Of a DNA stretch of 64,000 nt, positions 44,500 through 53,833 are shown piece after piece (positions within the stretch are counted from its first letter, which is position 1; each line of letters starts with the position of its first letter). The stretch spans positions 1-64,000 of the forward strand of contig JAYOFL010000001.1 in the NCBI GenBank assembly GCA_038117205.1, given 5' to 3'. The DNA comes from JAQBZY01 sp038117205 (lineage in GTDB: Bacteria; Pseudomonadota; Alphaproteobacteria; Rhodospirillales; Casp-alpha2). The notes beneath the pieces are model-generated. The model worked only from the letters and a program-made list of their open reading frames with translations, was not told where the DNA came from and ran no database searches. The position numbers and the translations under genes were made by a program.

Positions 44500-45396
44500 T
44501 TAAGCCGCCGCTTCCGCCTTCGTCTTGCCGACGGCGCGGTCGTAGTCTTCCATCATCTGCCGGCAAATCTCGCCCGGCGTGAAGGTGTAGTCGCCGATGG
44601 AACCGACCGGCGTCACCTCGGCGGCGCTGCCGGTGAGGAAGCATTCCGACGCGTTCGCCATTTCTTCCGGCATGATCGCCCGCTCGACCACGTCGATGCC
44701 GCGCTTCTTGGCCAGCGCGATCACGGTCTGACGGGTGATGCCGTCGAGGAAGCAATCCGGCTTCGGCGTGTGCAGCTTGCCGTCCGGCATGACGAAGAAG
44801 ATGTTGGCGCCGGTGGCTTCCGCGATCTGCCCGCGATAGTCGAACATCAGGGCGTCGTGATAGCCCGCCGCCTCCGCCTTGTGCTTGGAGAGCGTGCAAA
44901 TCATGTAGAGGCCGGCCGCCTTGGCGTGCACCGGGGCCGTGGTCGGGGCCGGACGCCGCCATTCGGAGATCGCCAGCTTGATGCCCTTCATGCGCGCTTC
45001 CGGCGAGAAGTAGGACGGCCATTCCCAAGCCGCGATGGCGACGTTGATTTTGCTCTGCTGTGCCGAGACGCCCATCATCTCACTGCCGCGCCAGGCGATC
45101 GGACGCACGTAGCCGTCGACGATGTTGTTGGCCTTGCAGGCCTGGATGCAGGCGGCGTCGATTTCCTCGACGGTGTAGGGAATGGTGAAACCGAGCGTCT
45201 TGGCCGAGTAGAACAGCCGCTCGGTGTGCTGGCGCAGCTTGAAGATCGTGCCGCCATAGGACCGCTCGCCCTCGAATACGGCGGACGCGTAATGCAGCGC
45301 GTGCGTCAGGACATGGACCTTCGCGTCGCGCCAATCCACCATCTCGCCATTGAACCAAATCAGGCCGTCACGATCGGCAAAAGAGGGAGCAGTCAT
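44500..45396 (-). CDS. ilvE: Branched-chain amino acid aminotransferase
   Basis: A 298-residue class IV PLP aminotransferase that makes valine, leucine and isoleucine from their keto acids. The active Lys159 lies in TTAPVHAKAAGLYM, followed by ALMFDYRGQIAEATGANIFF (residues joined) with the cofactor-binding motif. LTHALHYASAVFEG near the N-terminus is diagnostic. It is divergent from the MarR gene. A minus-strand TTGACA box precedes it. Confidence 0.95.
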   Translation of the reverse strand: MTAPSFADRDGLIWFNGEMVDWRDAKVHVLTHALHYASAVFEGERSYGGTIFKLRQHTERLFYSAKTLGFTIPYTVEEIDAACIQACKANNIVDGYVRPIAWRGSEMMGVSAQQSKINVAIAAWEWPSYFSPEARMKGIKLAISEWRRPAPTTAPVHAKAAGLYMICTLSKHKAEAAGYHDALMFDYRGQIAEATGANIFFVMPDGKLHTPKPDCFLDGITRQTVIALAKKRGIDVVERAIMPEEMANASECFLTGSAAEVTPVGSIGDYTFTPGEICRQMMEDYDRAVGKTKAEAAA

Positions 45397-45443
45397 TGTA
45401 ATATTCTTTCGTATCCGAGGTTAAAGTCCGTTGGATGTTGCGT

Positions 45444-45472
45444 GGAGTATCATTCTTCGGCATATATGTCAA
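45444..45472 (-). promoter_or_regulatory. Candidate promoter of ilvE
   Basis: On the minus strand a perfect TTGACA (45472-45467) stands 17 bases from TACTCC (45449-45444). The -10 match is poor. A CATATATG palindrome (45461-45468) overlaps the -35 and lies about 60 bases from the divergent MarR gene, so it could be its operator. Evidence is weak. Confidence 0.35.
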
Positions 45473-45524
45473 TAACGCTGACTTAATTTCGCGGCGCCCA
45501 CCGACGCCGAATGGAGACCCGGAT

Positions 45525-46034
45525 ATGTCCGACACCACGTTGCGCGGCCGCCCTCGCGCCAATCCCCTGTTCCTTCGGGACGAGGACCTGCGCCAGGCGA
45601 TCGAGCTTCTGTTCTTCGCCTACCGCGACTTCACCGGCGAGGCCGACACGATCCTCGACCAGTACGGCTTCGGACGGGCGCATCACCGGGCCATCTATTT
45701 CGTCGGTGCCAATCCGGACATCACGGTCGGCGAGCTGCTCGCCATCCTGAAGATCACCAAGCAGAGCCTGTCGCGCGTCCTCAGCCAGTTGATCGCCGAA
45801 GGCTTCATCGAGCAGGAGGCCGACAGCGGCGACCGCCGTCGGCGCAAGCTCCGGCTCTCCGAAAAAGGCCGCCTGTTGGAGACGAAGCTGACGGAATGCC
45901 AGAGCACCCGCATCGCCGCCGCTTTCCGCGACGCCGGCGCCGAGGCCGTGGCCGGATTCCGCACCGTTCTGCGCGGCATCATCAACCCGGACGACCGCGA
46001 CCGGGTGGCGCTCGAACGTATCGAGGCGAAGTGA
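45525..46034 (+). CDS. MarR-family regulator, PetP-like
   Basis: A 169-residue winged-helix protein. The recognition region runs about residues 70-105 (LLAILKITKQSLSRVLSQL) with the wing EQEADSGDRRRRKLRL, typical of MarR proteins. ATG 45525 has GGAGA eight bases upstream; the open frame starts earlier without a ribosome site. The pairing with an OmpR gene 33 bases downstream resembles petP-petR, needed for cytochrome bc1 expression in Rhodobacter capsulatus. That role is by analogy only. Confidence 0.75.
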   Translation: MSDTTLRGRPRANPLFLRDEDLRQAIELLFFAYRDFTGEADTILDQYGFGRAHHRAIYFVGANPDITVGELLAILKITKQSLSRVLSQLIAEGFIEQEADSGDRRRRKLRLSEKGRLLETKLTECQSTRIAAAFRDAGAEAVAGFRTVLRGIINPDDRDRVALERIEAK

Positions 46035-46067
46035 CCGGCGGCGCCGGGCGCGGTATCATCGGCGACC

Positions 46068-46778
46068 ATGAGCCCCGCCATGAGCCCCGATAGCCCGCCC
46101 CCCGCGCAGGTCCTGATCGTCGACGACGACGACCGTCTGCGCAATCTGCTCGCCAAGTTTCTCGGCGACAACGGCTTCACCGTGATCGCGGCGCGCGACG
46201 CCGCCGACGCCCGCGAGCGGATGAAGTCCCTCGCCTTCGACATTATCGTGCTCGATCTGATGATGCCGGGCGAAAGCGGCCTCGACTTCGCCGCCTCGGT
46301 GCGCCAGACCGACGACGTGCCGATCCTGATGCTGACCGCCATGGGCGAGATCGAGGACCGGATCGCCGGCCTGGAACGGGGCGGCGACGATTATCTGACG
46401 AAACCCTTCGAGCCGCGCGAACTGCTGCTCCGCATGCACAACATCCTGAAGCGCGCGCAGCCGACGCCGGCGCCGATCATCGACGTCCGGCTGGGCGAGT
46501 CGGTCTTCGTCGTCGAGCGCGGCGAACTGATCCGGAACGGCCGTCGCGTGCACCTGACGGAGGCGGAGACGGGCCTGCTCAGGGTGCTCGCCATGCGGCC
46601 CGGCGAAGTCCTGTCCCGTGACGTTCTGGCCGAGCTAACCGGCACCGGCGGCGGCGGCCGGGCCGTCGACGTGCAGGTAACGCGGCTGCGCCGAAAGATC
46701 GAGCGCGACCCCCGCGAGCCGCGCTTCCTGAAGACGCTGCGCGGCCAGGGCTACGTCCTGTGGCCGGACAACCGGTGA
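46068..46778 (+). CDS. OmpR-family response regulator, PetR-like
   Basis: A 236-residue regulator. The receiver has DDDDR (residues 19-23), phospho-acceptor Asp63 in VLDLMMPGES, TAMGE and TKPF. The output is an OmpR winged helix (HLTEAETGLLRVLA, then VQVTRLRRKIERDP). It lies between the MarR gene and an EnvZ-like kinase, eight bases from the latter. Kinase and regulator are therefore likely partners. Confidence 0.88.
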   Translation: MSPAMSPDSPPPAQVLIVDDDDRLRNLLAKFLGDNGFTVIAARDAADARERMKSLAFDIIVLDLMMPGESGLDFAASVRQTDDVPILMLTAMGEIEDRIAGLERGGDDYLTKPFEPRELLLRMHNILKRAQPTPAPIIDVRLGESVFVVERGELIRNGRRVHLTEAETGLLRVLAMRPGEVLSRDVLAELTGTGGGGRAVDVQVTRLRRKIERDPREPRFLKTLRGQGYVLWPDNR

Positions 46779-46785
46779 GACGGCG

Positions 46786-48111
46786 ATGCGCCAACCGCTG
46801 AGCCTCATCGTCAAGCGGTTCCTGCCGACCAGCCTGCTCGGCCGGTCGCTGCTGATCATCGTGACGCCGCTGGTGCTGTTGCAGGTGGTCTCCGCCGTCA
46901 TCTTCTTCGAAACCCACTGGGACAAGATCACGCTCCGCCTGGCGCGTTCCGTCGCCGGCGACGTTGCGATGGTGATCTCGTTGATGCGGCAGTTCCCGGA
47001 GGAGAGCGACCGCGACTGGATTTTCAATCTCGCCGCCGACCATATGGAATTCCAGGCCAGCTACCTGCCGGGCAAGATCCTGCCGAACCGCCCGCAGGCG
47101 GTCTCCGGCCTGCTCGACGAAATGCTGGCGGAGGCCTTGGAAAGCTATCTCGGCCGTCCCTACGTGGTCGACAGCGACACCTACGAGCGCGACGTCCTGA
47201 TCGAGGTGCAACTGAAGGACGGCATCCTGCACGTGCTGATGCCGAGGAAACGGCTGTTCAGCTCCACCACCTACGTCTTCGTCATCTGGATGGTCGGCAC
47301 CTCGCTGATCCTGTTCGCCGTCGCCATGATCTTCATGCGCAACCAGGTGAAGCCGATCCGCCGCCTCGCCGATGCCGCCGATAACTTCGGCAAGGGGCGC
47401 GACGTCGAGAGCTTCAAGCCGGAGGGCGCGCGCGAGGTGCGTCAGGCGGCGGCGGCGTTCCTGGCCATGCGCTCGCGCATTCTGCGCCAGATCGGCCAGC
47501 GTACCGACATGCTGTCGGGCGTCTCGCACGATCTCAGGACGCCGCTGACCCGCATGAAGCTGCAGCTCGAGATGCTCGGCAAGGGCGACGACATCGACGC
47601 CCTCAAGCAGGACGTCTCCGAGATGGAGCACATGCTGGAAGGCTATCTCGCCTTCGCCCGCGGCGAGGGCGGCGAGCAGCCGGTGGAAACCAGCCTGACG
47701 GCGCTCCTGGAAGACGCCGCCGCCGCCGCCAAGCGGCGCGGCGGCCAGATCGACCTGCACGTCGAGGGCGAGATCAAGCTGCCGCTCCGGCCGAACGGCT
47801 TCCGTCGCTGCATCACCAATCTGGTGGAGAACGCGCTACGCTACGCCACGCACGTCTCGGTCCGAGCCGGCGTGCGCACGGACGCCGTCGAGGTGGTCGT
47901 CGACGACGACGGCCCCGGCATTCCGGAAGAAAAGCGGAGCGACGTGTTCAAGCCGTTCTTCCGCCTGGAAGGCTCGCGCAATCCCGGCACCGGCGGCGTC
48001 GGCCTCGGCCTCACCATCGCGCGCGATTCCGTGCAGGGACACGGCGGCGAAATCTATCTGGAGGATTCGCCCCTCGGGGGCCTCAGGGTGCGGGTCAAGC
48101 TGCCGCTGTAA
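46786..48111 (+). CDS. EnvZ-like sensor histidine kinase
   Basis: A 441-residue membrane kinase. Two membrane segments (about 17-40 and 160-185) flank a periplasmic domain, followed by HAMP (residues about 185-235). HisKA carries His248 in LSGVSHDLRTPLTRMK, and the ATPase has NLVENALRY, DDDGPGIPEE and GGVGLGLTIARD. The stop codon lies only one base from the stop of the convergent mlrC gene, leaving no room for terminators. Confidence 0.87.
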   Translation: MRQPLSLIVKRFLPTSLLGRSLLIIVTPLVLLQVVSAVIFFETHWDKITLRLARSVAGDVAMVISLMRQFPEESDRDWIFNLAADHMEFQASYLPGKILPNRPQAVSGLLDEMLAEALESYLGRPYVVDSDTYERDVLIEVQLKDGILHVLMPRKRLFSSTTYVFVIWMVGTSLILFAVAMIFMRNQVKPIRRLADAADNFGKGRDVESFKPEGAREVRQAAAAFLAMRSRILRQIGQRTDMLSGVSHDLRTPLTRMKLQLEMLGKGDDIDALKQDVSEMEHMLEGYLAFARGEGGEQPVETSLTALLEDAAAAAKRRGGQIDLHVEGEIKLPLRPNGFRRCITNLVENALRYATHVSVRAGVRTDAVEVVVDDDGPGIPEEKRSDVFKPFFRLEGSRNPGTGGVGLGLTIARDSVQGHGGEIYLEDSPLGGLRVRVKLPL

Positions 48112-48112
48112 C

Positions 48113-49591
48113 CTACCAGGGCCGTTCGGCGTTGGACGCCCAAGGGTCCGGGTCGATCGGCCAGACCGGCCGGGCGATCTTCTTGTATGGCAGCTTCGTC
48201 ATATCCCAGATCAGCGTGCCGGGCGACGCCGCGTAGATGACCTTTTCCGCGATGGGCGCATAGCCGGCGTGGAAGTGCTGCATGGATTTGACGACCAGGA
48301 TGCGTTTCGACATGGGGTCGATGCCGACCTTCTCGAAGAAATCCGGCGTCACGTTCTGCGACCGCGCCGAATGCAGGACGAAATCGATTCCTTCCGCGTG
48401 CACCCAGACGGCGTCGCCGATGTAGCGGGGCGCGCCGCCCAAACCCTTTACGCTGGCGTCGCGGACGATCCGCTTCACCTCGACATTGAGATCGAGGGGA
48501 TCGCCCGAGGTCGGTCCGGTCTTGCCGCCGATGCGGAGCGCGAATTTCGCGCCCTCGCCGGCGCCGACGCAGACGCCGGTCGCGACCGGATCCCAGATAC
48601 CGCCGACCGCCGCCATGCCGATGCCGCGCTCCAGCAAGCGCCGCACGATGAAGGTGCTGTCGCCCGGACCGCCGCCGCCGGGATTGTCCGCCATGTCGGC
48701 GATCACCGCCGGTCCCTTCTTGCAGGTCAGCGCCTCGGTGATGGCGTCTTCCATTTCGACGTAGCGCGGCGTCACCTCGTCACGGAGCGACCACAACTCG
48801 CGGCCGAGCTTTTCCGACAGCATGTCGCCTTCCGCCTTGCGGCCGTCGGTTACGACGACGACGCGGGTCCCTTCCGCCGGCACGTCGCCCCACGGAAAGC
48901 CGTGCCCGAGCGACACCGACAGGACGCCGTTCTTGCCTTCCAGCGCGCTCATGCGGTCGACGAAACTACGCATCGGCTCGCGGGTCGTGTGATAGAGCCC
49001 GACCATGCGGCAGTCGAAAATGCTGATGACCGGATCGGCGCGGCCTTCCAGCTTCGCCTCCATGATCTTCCACACTTCCTCGGCGCGTTCGCGGAAATCC
49101 GTATGCGGATATTCCTTGTAGATAACGAGGCCGATCAGATTCTCGATCAGGCGGCGCGACAGGTGGCAGTGCAGATCGAATTCGGCGGCAATCGGCACGT
49201 CCGGGCCGACGATGTCGCGGATGCGGCAGACGAGATCGCCCTCGCAGTCGTCGTAGCCGTCGGCGACCATGGCGCCGTGCAGACTGAGCATGACGGCGTC
49301 CACCGGCAGCGCCGCCTTTAGCGTCGCCAGGATTTCGTCGCGCAAATCCTCGTGCACCTTACGGACCGTGAGACCGGAGGGCGTCGCGAACGCGGAGAGC
49401 CCTTCCACCACCTGCCAGCCCTTGGCGCGGGCGTGGTTACGCCAGATCACCAACGGCGCGCCGAACATGTGCGGGTTGTCGCCATGCTCACCGTTCCGGA
49501 CCAGATGGCTGGACCGGAAGGCAGCCAGATCCGTCGGCAGCGGCGCGTCGGTGTGCGTCTCGGTGCCGAGACAGGCGGTGAAGATTTTCAT
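48113..49591 (-). CDS. M81-family metallopeptidase (MlrC-like), copy 1
   Basis: A 492-residue MlrC/DUF1485 protein. MlrC (microcystinase C) cleaves small peptide products of microcystin breakdown; most homologues are uncharacterised. Family blocks are FDLHCHLS, YKEYPHTDF, the ADNPGGGGPGDSTF loop and VKSMQHFHAGYAPIA, with the probable zinc-binding Asp/His residues. It is the last gene of the leftward operon (ATGA overlap with the amidase). A paralogue lies at 61771. Confidence 0.82.
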   Translation of the reverse strand: MKIFTACLGTETHTDAPLPTDLAAFRSSHLVRNGEHGDNPHMFGAPLVIWRNHARAKGWQVVEGLSAFATPSGLTVRKVHEDLRDEILATLKAALPVDAVMLSLHGAMVADGYDDCEGDLVCRIRDIVGPDVPIAAEFDLHCHLSRRLIENLIGLVIYKEYPHTDFRERAEEVWKIMEAKLEGRADPVISIFDCRMVGLYHTTREPMRSFVDRMSALEGKNGVLSVSLGHGFPWGDVPAEGTRVVVVTDGRKAEGDMLSEKLGRELWSLRDEVTPRYVEMEDAITEALTCKKGPAVIADMADNPGGGGPGDSTFIVRRLLERGIGMAAVGGIWDPVATGVCVGAGEGAKFALRIGGKTGPTSGDPLDLNVEVKRIVRDASVKGLGGAPRYIGDAVWVHAEGIDFVLHSARSQNVTPDFFEKVGIDPMSKRILVVKSMQHFHAGYAPIAEKVIYAASPGTLIWDMTKLPYKKIARPVWPIDPDPWASNAERPW

Positions 49592-51030
49592 TTCGATTTC
49601 CGGGCCAGCTTGGCGATATCGGGAAGCGGCCGCGCCGTTTCCGGATCGGCGGCGAGCACGCGTTCCAGCGCCGCCGCGACCGCCAGAACGTGCCGGTCGG
49701 CGCCCGGCGCGCCCAGCACCTGGATACCGAACGGCATGCCGAAACCGTCGACACCGCAGGGAAGCACGCAGCCGCAGGCCGCCGCCATGGTCGGCGCGTA
49801 GGTGAGCGCCAGCCAGCGCATGTAGGTCGGCATCTTCTCGCCGTCGATCTCGGCGACGTACCATTCCTTGTGTGGGAACGGCGACACCGAGGCGCCGGGG
49901 CAGATCACCACGTCCACGTCCTCGAAGAGGGCCAGCCACGCCCGGGCGATCCGGGTCTGCGCCAGGTGCGCCTTGGCGACGTCTTCCAGCGAGTACTCGA
50001 GGCCGCGTTCCACGTTGTCGATGACGTTCGGGCTCATATCCTTGCGGCGCGTGCGCACCCGCTCGCCGTGCGCGGCGACGAAATTGACGCCGCGCAGCAC
50101 CTCGAAGCATTCGTGCACGCCGGCGAAATCGGGATCGCGATCCTGCGCTTCATCGAAGACGCCCCTGATCTTCTTCATGCGGCTGCGGAACAGCTTGCGG
50201 TTCGCCTTGGAAACCGGCGCGCAGCCGAGATCGGCCGAGAACACGGCGCGGACGCCGGAGAGGTCCGCTTCGCGGAGCGGCTCGAGGAGCGAGGCGTCCA
50301 TGCCCATGGAAAACGGATCGCGCGGATCGGCGGACGTCTGCGCCGCAAGCAGGAGCGCCGTGTCGGCGACATTGCGGCCCATGGGTCCGAGCACCGCGAA
50401 CGGGTTGAGGCCGACCGGCCTTCCTTCCGCCGGCACGATGCCCGGCGTCGGCCGGAAGCCGACGACGCCGCAAAACGACGCCGGCGTCCTGAGCGATCCG
50501 CCGTAGTCGGACCCGCTGGCGATCGGCACCATGCCGGTGGCCAGCGCCACCGCCGAACCGCCGGACGAGCCGGCACAGGTCTTCTTCGAATCGAACGGAT
50601 TGCCGGTGGCGCCGAACACCAGGTTGCGGGTGTTGGCGCCGGCGCCGAATTCCGGCGTGTTGGTCTTACCGAGCACGATGGCGCCCTCGGCGCGGACGTT
50701 GGCGACGCTCAACTGGTCGTTGTCCGGGACGTTCTTGGCGTACAGCTTGGAGCCGTAGGTGGTGCGCACGCCGGCCGTCACCTCCAAATCCTTGATGCCG
50801 ACGGGAAGGCCGTGCAGAAGGCCGAGCGGCTCGCCCCGCCGGACCGCCTTCTCGGCCGCCTTCGCTTCCTTGCGCGCTCGGGCGAACGACCGCGTCACCA
50901 TGGCGTTGAGGACGCCGTCCACCTGTTCGATGCGCTTGATGCAGCTTTCCACCAGTTCGACCGGCGAAATCTGCTTGCAGCCGATTTGGCGGCGAAGTTC
51001 CACCGCCGTCAGATCGCAAATCTCGGTCAT
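49588..51030 (-). CDS. Amidase-signature family hydrolase
   Basis: A 480-residue amidase. The Ser-cisSer-Lys triad can be placed at Lys80 (PVGIKDLE), Ser155 (AGSSGGS) and Ser179 (YGGSLRTP); the 24-residue spacing of the serines is that of characterised amidases. It hydrolyses an amide, but substrates in this family range from urea derivatives to peptides and cannot be read from sequence. ATGA overlaps on both sides. Confidence 0.87.
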   Translation of the reverse strand: MTEICDLTAVELRRQIGCKQISPVELVESCIKRIEQVDGVLNAMVTRSFARARKEAKAAEKAVRRGEPLGLLHGLPVGIKDLEVTAGVRTTYGSKLYAKNVPDNDQLSVANVRAEGAIVLGKTNTPEFGAGANTRNLVFGATGNPFDSKKTCAGSSGGSAVALATGMVPIASGSDYGGSLRTPASFCGVVGFRPTPGIVPAEGRPVGLNPFAVLGPMGRNVADTALLLAAQTSADPRDPFSMGMDASLLEPLREADLSGVRAVFSADLGCAPVSKANRKLFRSRMKKIRGVFDEAQDRDPDFAGVHECFEVLRGVNFVAAHGERVRTRRKDMSPNVIDNVERGLEYSLEDVAKAHLAQTRIARAWLALFEDVDVVICPGASVSPFPHKEWYVAEIDGEKMPTYMRWLALTYAPTMAAACGCVLPCGVDGFGMPFGIQVLGAPGADRHVLAVAAALERVLAADPETARPLPDIAKLARKSK

Positions 51031-52427
51031 GCGTTGCCCTTCCCCTTCGGTGTTCCGCCCTCGCCCAGGTCCCACCAGAGCCCGGTCATGAGGCGGAGCG
51101 CGTCCTTGCAGACCGGCGCCAACACGTGTTCGTTCGGCGCGTGCTGCGAACAGCCGGCGTAGGAATGCGGCACCCAGATGGTCGGCAGGCCGAGGATTTC
51201 CGCGAAGACGTCGTTCGGCAGCGTGCCGCCCAGGTTCGGCAGCACCGCCACCTCGCGCCCGCCGGTCTCGCCGAGCGACGCGATGGCCCACTTCGCCCAC
51301 GGGTGATCCGGGTCGAGCCGCGTCGCGTTCATGAAGTCCCGCTCCGGCGTCAGCTCGATCATGTCGAAGCCGCGCTCGTCGAGGTGCTTCCGGAGCACCG
51401 GCAGGAACGTCTTCGGGTCGGTGCCGACGACATAGCGGATATGCCCGTAGGCGACGGCACGGGGCGGGATGGCGTTGACCGGATTCCGAGGATTGCCGGT
51501 CTCGAAGGCGCGGATTTCGAAGGTGTTGGAACCGAACACGCGCTCTTCCGGCGTTAGGCCGGGCTCGCCCCAATTCGGGTCGATTTCCGGCTCGCCCGGA
51601 TTGCCGCCGACCTTGAGTTTCGAGATGGCGCCACGCACCGAATTCGACATCGGCTTGGCGCGCCATTCGTCGATCAGAATTTTGCCCTTGGCATCGACGA
51701 TGCTGGCGATGGCGTGCGCCATGATGACGCCCGGGTTGGCGAGAAGCCCGCCCCAGTTGCCGGAATGATGTCCGCCGTCGCGAAGCTCGATCGACATGGT
51801 GAAATTGAAGACGCCGCGCGAACCCATGAACACCGTCGGCGCGCCCGGCTGCATGCGCGGCCCGTCCGAGGCGATGAAGACGTCGGCCGGGAACAGGTCC
51901 TTGTGCGTGGCGCAGAATTCGTTGAGGCCGGGCGAGCCCCGCTCCTCGCCGGTTTCGATCAGCGCGATGACGTTGAAGCCGAGCTTGCCGCGCGTCTCCA
52001 GCACCGTCTTCAGGGCGGCGAGGTTGATGGTGTGCTGGCCCTTATTGTCGGCGGTGCCGCGGCCGTACCAGCGTTCGCCCTCGACCGTGATCTCCCACGG
52101 GTTCAAGCCGGCGCGCCACTGATCGTCGTAGCCGCGCACCACGTCGCCGTGCCCGTAGGTCATGACCGTCGGCAGGGACAGGTCTTCCGTCCGCGTCGCC
52201 ACCAGGAACGGCCCGGCGCCCGGCACCGGGTTTTCGAAAATCTTGCACTCGAAGCCGAGCGGCTCCAGATACGGCGTCATTTCTTCTTCGAGATAGCGGA
52301 AGAGTTCCGGCAACCGCTCGTCGATGGGGCTTTCCGTATGGATCGCGACGCGGCGCGCCAGATCGGCCATGAAGCCGCCCGTCTCGAAATAACCGTCGAT
52401 TGCGGTCAATGCCGCGTCCCTGCTCAT
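51027..52427 (-). CDS. M20-family metallopeptidase, copy 1
   Basis: A 466-residue dizinc peptidase/deacylase. Zinc-site blocks are TYGHGDVV, WYGRGTADNKGQH, the general-base IETGEERGS, and ASDGPRM. The lid/dimerisation domain contains GGHHSGNWGGLL. It is a tandem paralogue of the next gene, which it resembles over the whole length. M20 enzymes remove amino acids from dipeptides or acyl groups from N-acyl amino acids, and exact specificity is unknown. Confidence 0.86.
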   Translation of the reverse strand: MSRDAALTAIDGYFETGGFMADLARRVAIHTESPIDERLPELFRYLEEEMTPYLEPLGFECKIFENPVPGAGPFLVATRTEDLSLPTVMTYGHGDVVRGYDDQWRAGLNPWEITVEGERWYGRGTADNKGQHTINLAALKTVLETRGKLGFNVIALIETGEERGSPGLNEFCATHKDLFPADVFIASDGPRMQPGAPTVFMGSRGVFNFTMSIELRDGGHHSGNWGGLLANPGVIMAHAIASIVDAKGKILIDEWRAKPMSNSVRGAISKLKVGGNPGEPEIDPNWGEPGLTPEERVFGSNTFEIRAFETGNPRNPVNAIPPRAVAYGHIRYVVGTDPKTFLPVLRKHLDERGFDMIELTPERDFMNATRLDPDHPWAKWAIASLGETGGREVAVLPNLGGTLPNDVFAEILGLPTIWVPHSYAGCSQHAPNEHVLAPVCKDALRLMTGLWWDLGEGGTPKGKGNA

Positions 52428-53833
52428 GGCTGCCACCTCGTTTCCAGATCGCCGAGATCCCAATAGACGCCGGTGACGAGCGCCATGCCGTCGCGGGTCA
52501 GGGACCAGAGAATGTGTTCGTCCGGCGCGTGCTGCGAGCAGCCGGTGTAGCTGAGCGGCAGCCAGACGAATGGAATTTTCAGGACGTCCTGGAAGACGTC
52601 GTTGCAGATGGAGCCGCCGGAATTCGGGATCATCGGCGGCGGCGCGCCGGCCGTGCGGCCGACGCTGGCGCGCAGCCATTGCGCCCACGGATGATCGGGC
52701 GGCGTGCGGGCGGCGAGGAAGATGGCGTCGTTGCCGGGCGGCGGATCGACGATCTCGACGTTCTCGAAGCCGTGCTTGTCGAGGTGCCTGCGCAGATTCG
52801 CCCGCACGTTGTCGACGTCGGTGCCGACGACGAAGCGAAGCTGACAGTTGGCGCGCGCCCGGGGCGGGGTGGCGTTGACCGGGTTCTGCGGGTTGCCGGT
52901 CGTGAAGGCCAGCACCTCGAAGCTGTTCCAGGCGTAGACCTTTTCCGGCGGCGTCAGGCCGGGCTCGCCCCAGTTCGGATCGATCTCCGGTGCGCCGGCG
53001 CCGCCGTCCCGCGACACGTCCTTCAAGGCGTCGCGGACGGAATTGGAAATCGGCTGCGGCCGCCAGCCGTCGACCAGGATCTTGCCGTGGCTGTCGACGA
53101 TGGTGGCGAGCGCATGCGCCAGCACGACACCGGGATTGGCGAGCAGGCCGCCCCAGTTACCGGAGTGGTGGCCGCCGTCCCGAAATTCCACCAACAGATC
53201 GAAATTGACGCAGCCCCGGTTGCCGAGCGTCAGGTTCGGCCGATTGAGATTCACGCGCGGCCCGTCGGAAGCGAAATAGGCGTCCGCCGCGAAGGCATCC
53301 TTCTCGCGGTCCACCAGTTCCTTGAGGCCCTTGGAGCCGTTCTCCTCGCCGGTCTCGACCATGAACTTGCAATTGAAGCCGAGCTTGCCGCGCGTCTCCA
53401 GCACGGTGCGGAGCGCCGCTAGGTGTGTCGTGTGCTGCGCCTTGTTGTCGGCGGTGCCGCGCCCGTAGACCCTGTCGCCGTCACGCGCCAGCACCCACGG
53501 CCCCTGTCCCTTGGTCCAGCGGTCTTCCTGACCGCGCACGGTGTCGCCGTGGCCGTAGCCGAGGATCGTCGGCAGGCTCTCGTCCTCGATCCGCGTCGCC
53601 AGCAGGACCGGCCCCTGGCCCTCGAACGGGTTGTCGTAGACGCGCACGTCGAAGCCCATGCCTTCGAAGGCGGGGCGGATGTTCTCTTCCAGATAGCGGT
53701 AGAGTTCCGAAAGCCGTTCCGGGTTCTGGCTTTCCGTCGGGATGGCGACGCGTTCGGCGAGGGTCTTGAAGTAGCCGTCCGGGTCGTCGAACCAGTCGAG
53801 GCCCCGCTGGATCGCCGCCGCCCGCGCGCTCAT
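52424..53833 (-). CDS. M20-family metallopeptidase, copy 2
   Basis: A 469-residue protein with GYGHGDTVRG, VYGRGTADNKAQH, the VETGEENGSKG general base and ASDGPRV, plus GGHHSGNWGGLL in the lid domain. Compared with the neighbouring paralogue it keeps every visible catalytic residue, so both are probably active and may cut different bonds. It stands between the importer genes and its paralogue, with ATGA overlaps on both sides. Confidence 0.86.
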   Translation of the reverse strand: MSARAAAIQRGLDWFDDPDGYFKTLAERVAIPTESQNPERLSELYRYLEENIRPAFEGMGFDVRVYDNPFEGQGPVLLATRIEDESLPTILGYGHGDTVRGQEDRWTKGQGPWVLARDGDRVYGRGTADNKAQHTTHLAALRTVLETRGKLGFNCKFMVETGEENGSKGLKELVDREKDAFAADAYFASDGPRVNLNRPNLTLGNRGCVNFDLLVEFRDGGHHSGNWGGLLANPGVVLAHALATIVDSHGKILVDGWRPQPISNSVRDALKDVSRDGGAGAPEIDPNWGEPGLTPPEKVYAWNSFEVLAFTTGNPQNPVNATPPRARANCQLRFVVGTDVDNVRANLRRHLDKHGFENVEIVDPPPGNDAIFLAARTPPDHPWAQWLRASVGRTAGAPPPMIPNSGGSICNDVFQDVLKIPFVWLPLSYTGCSQHAPDEHILWSLTRDGMALVTGVYWDLGDLETRWQP

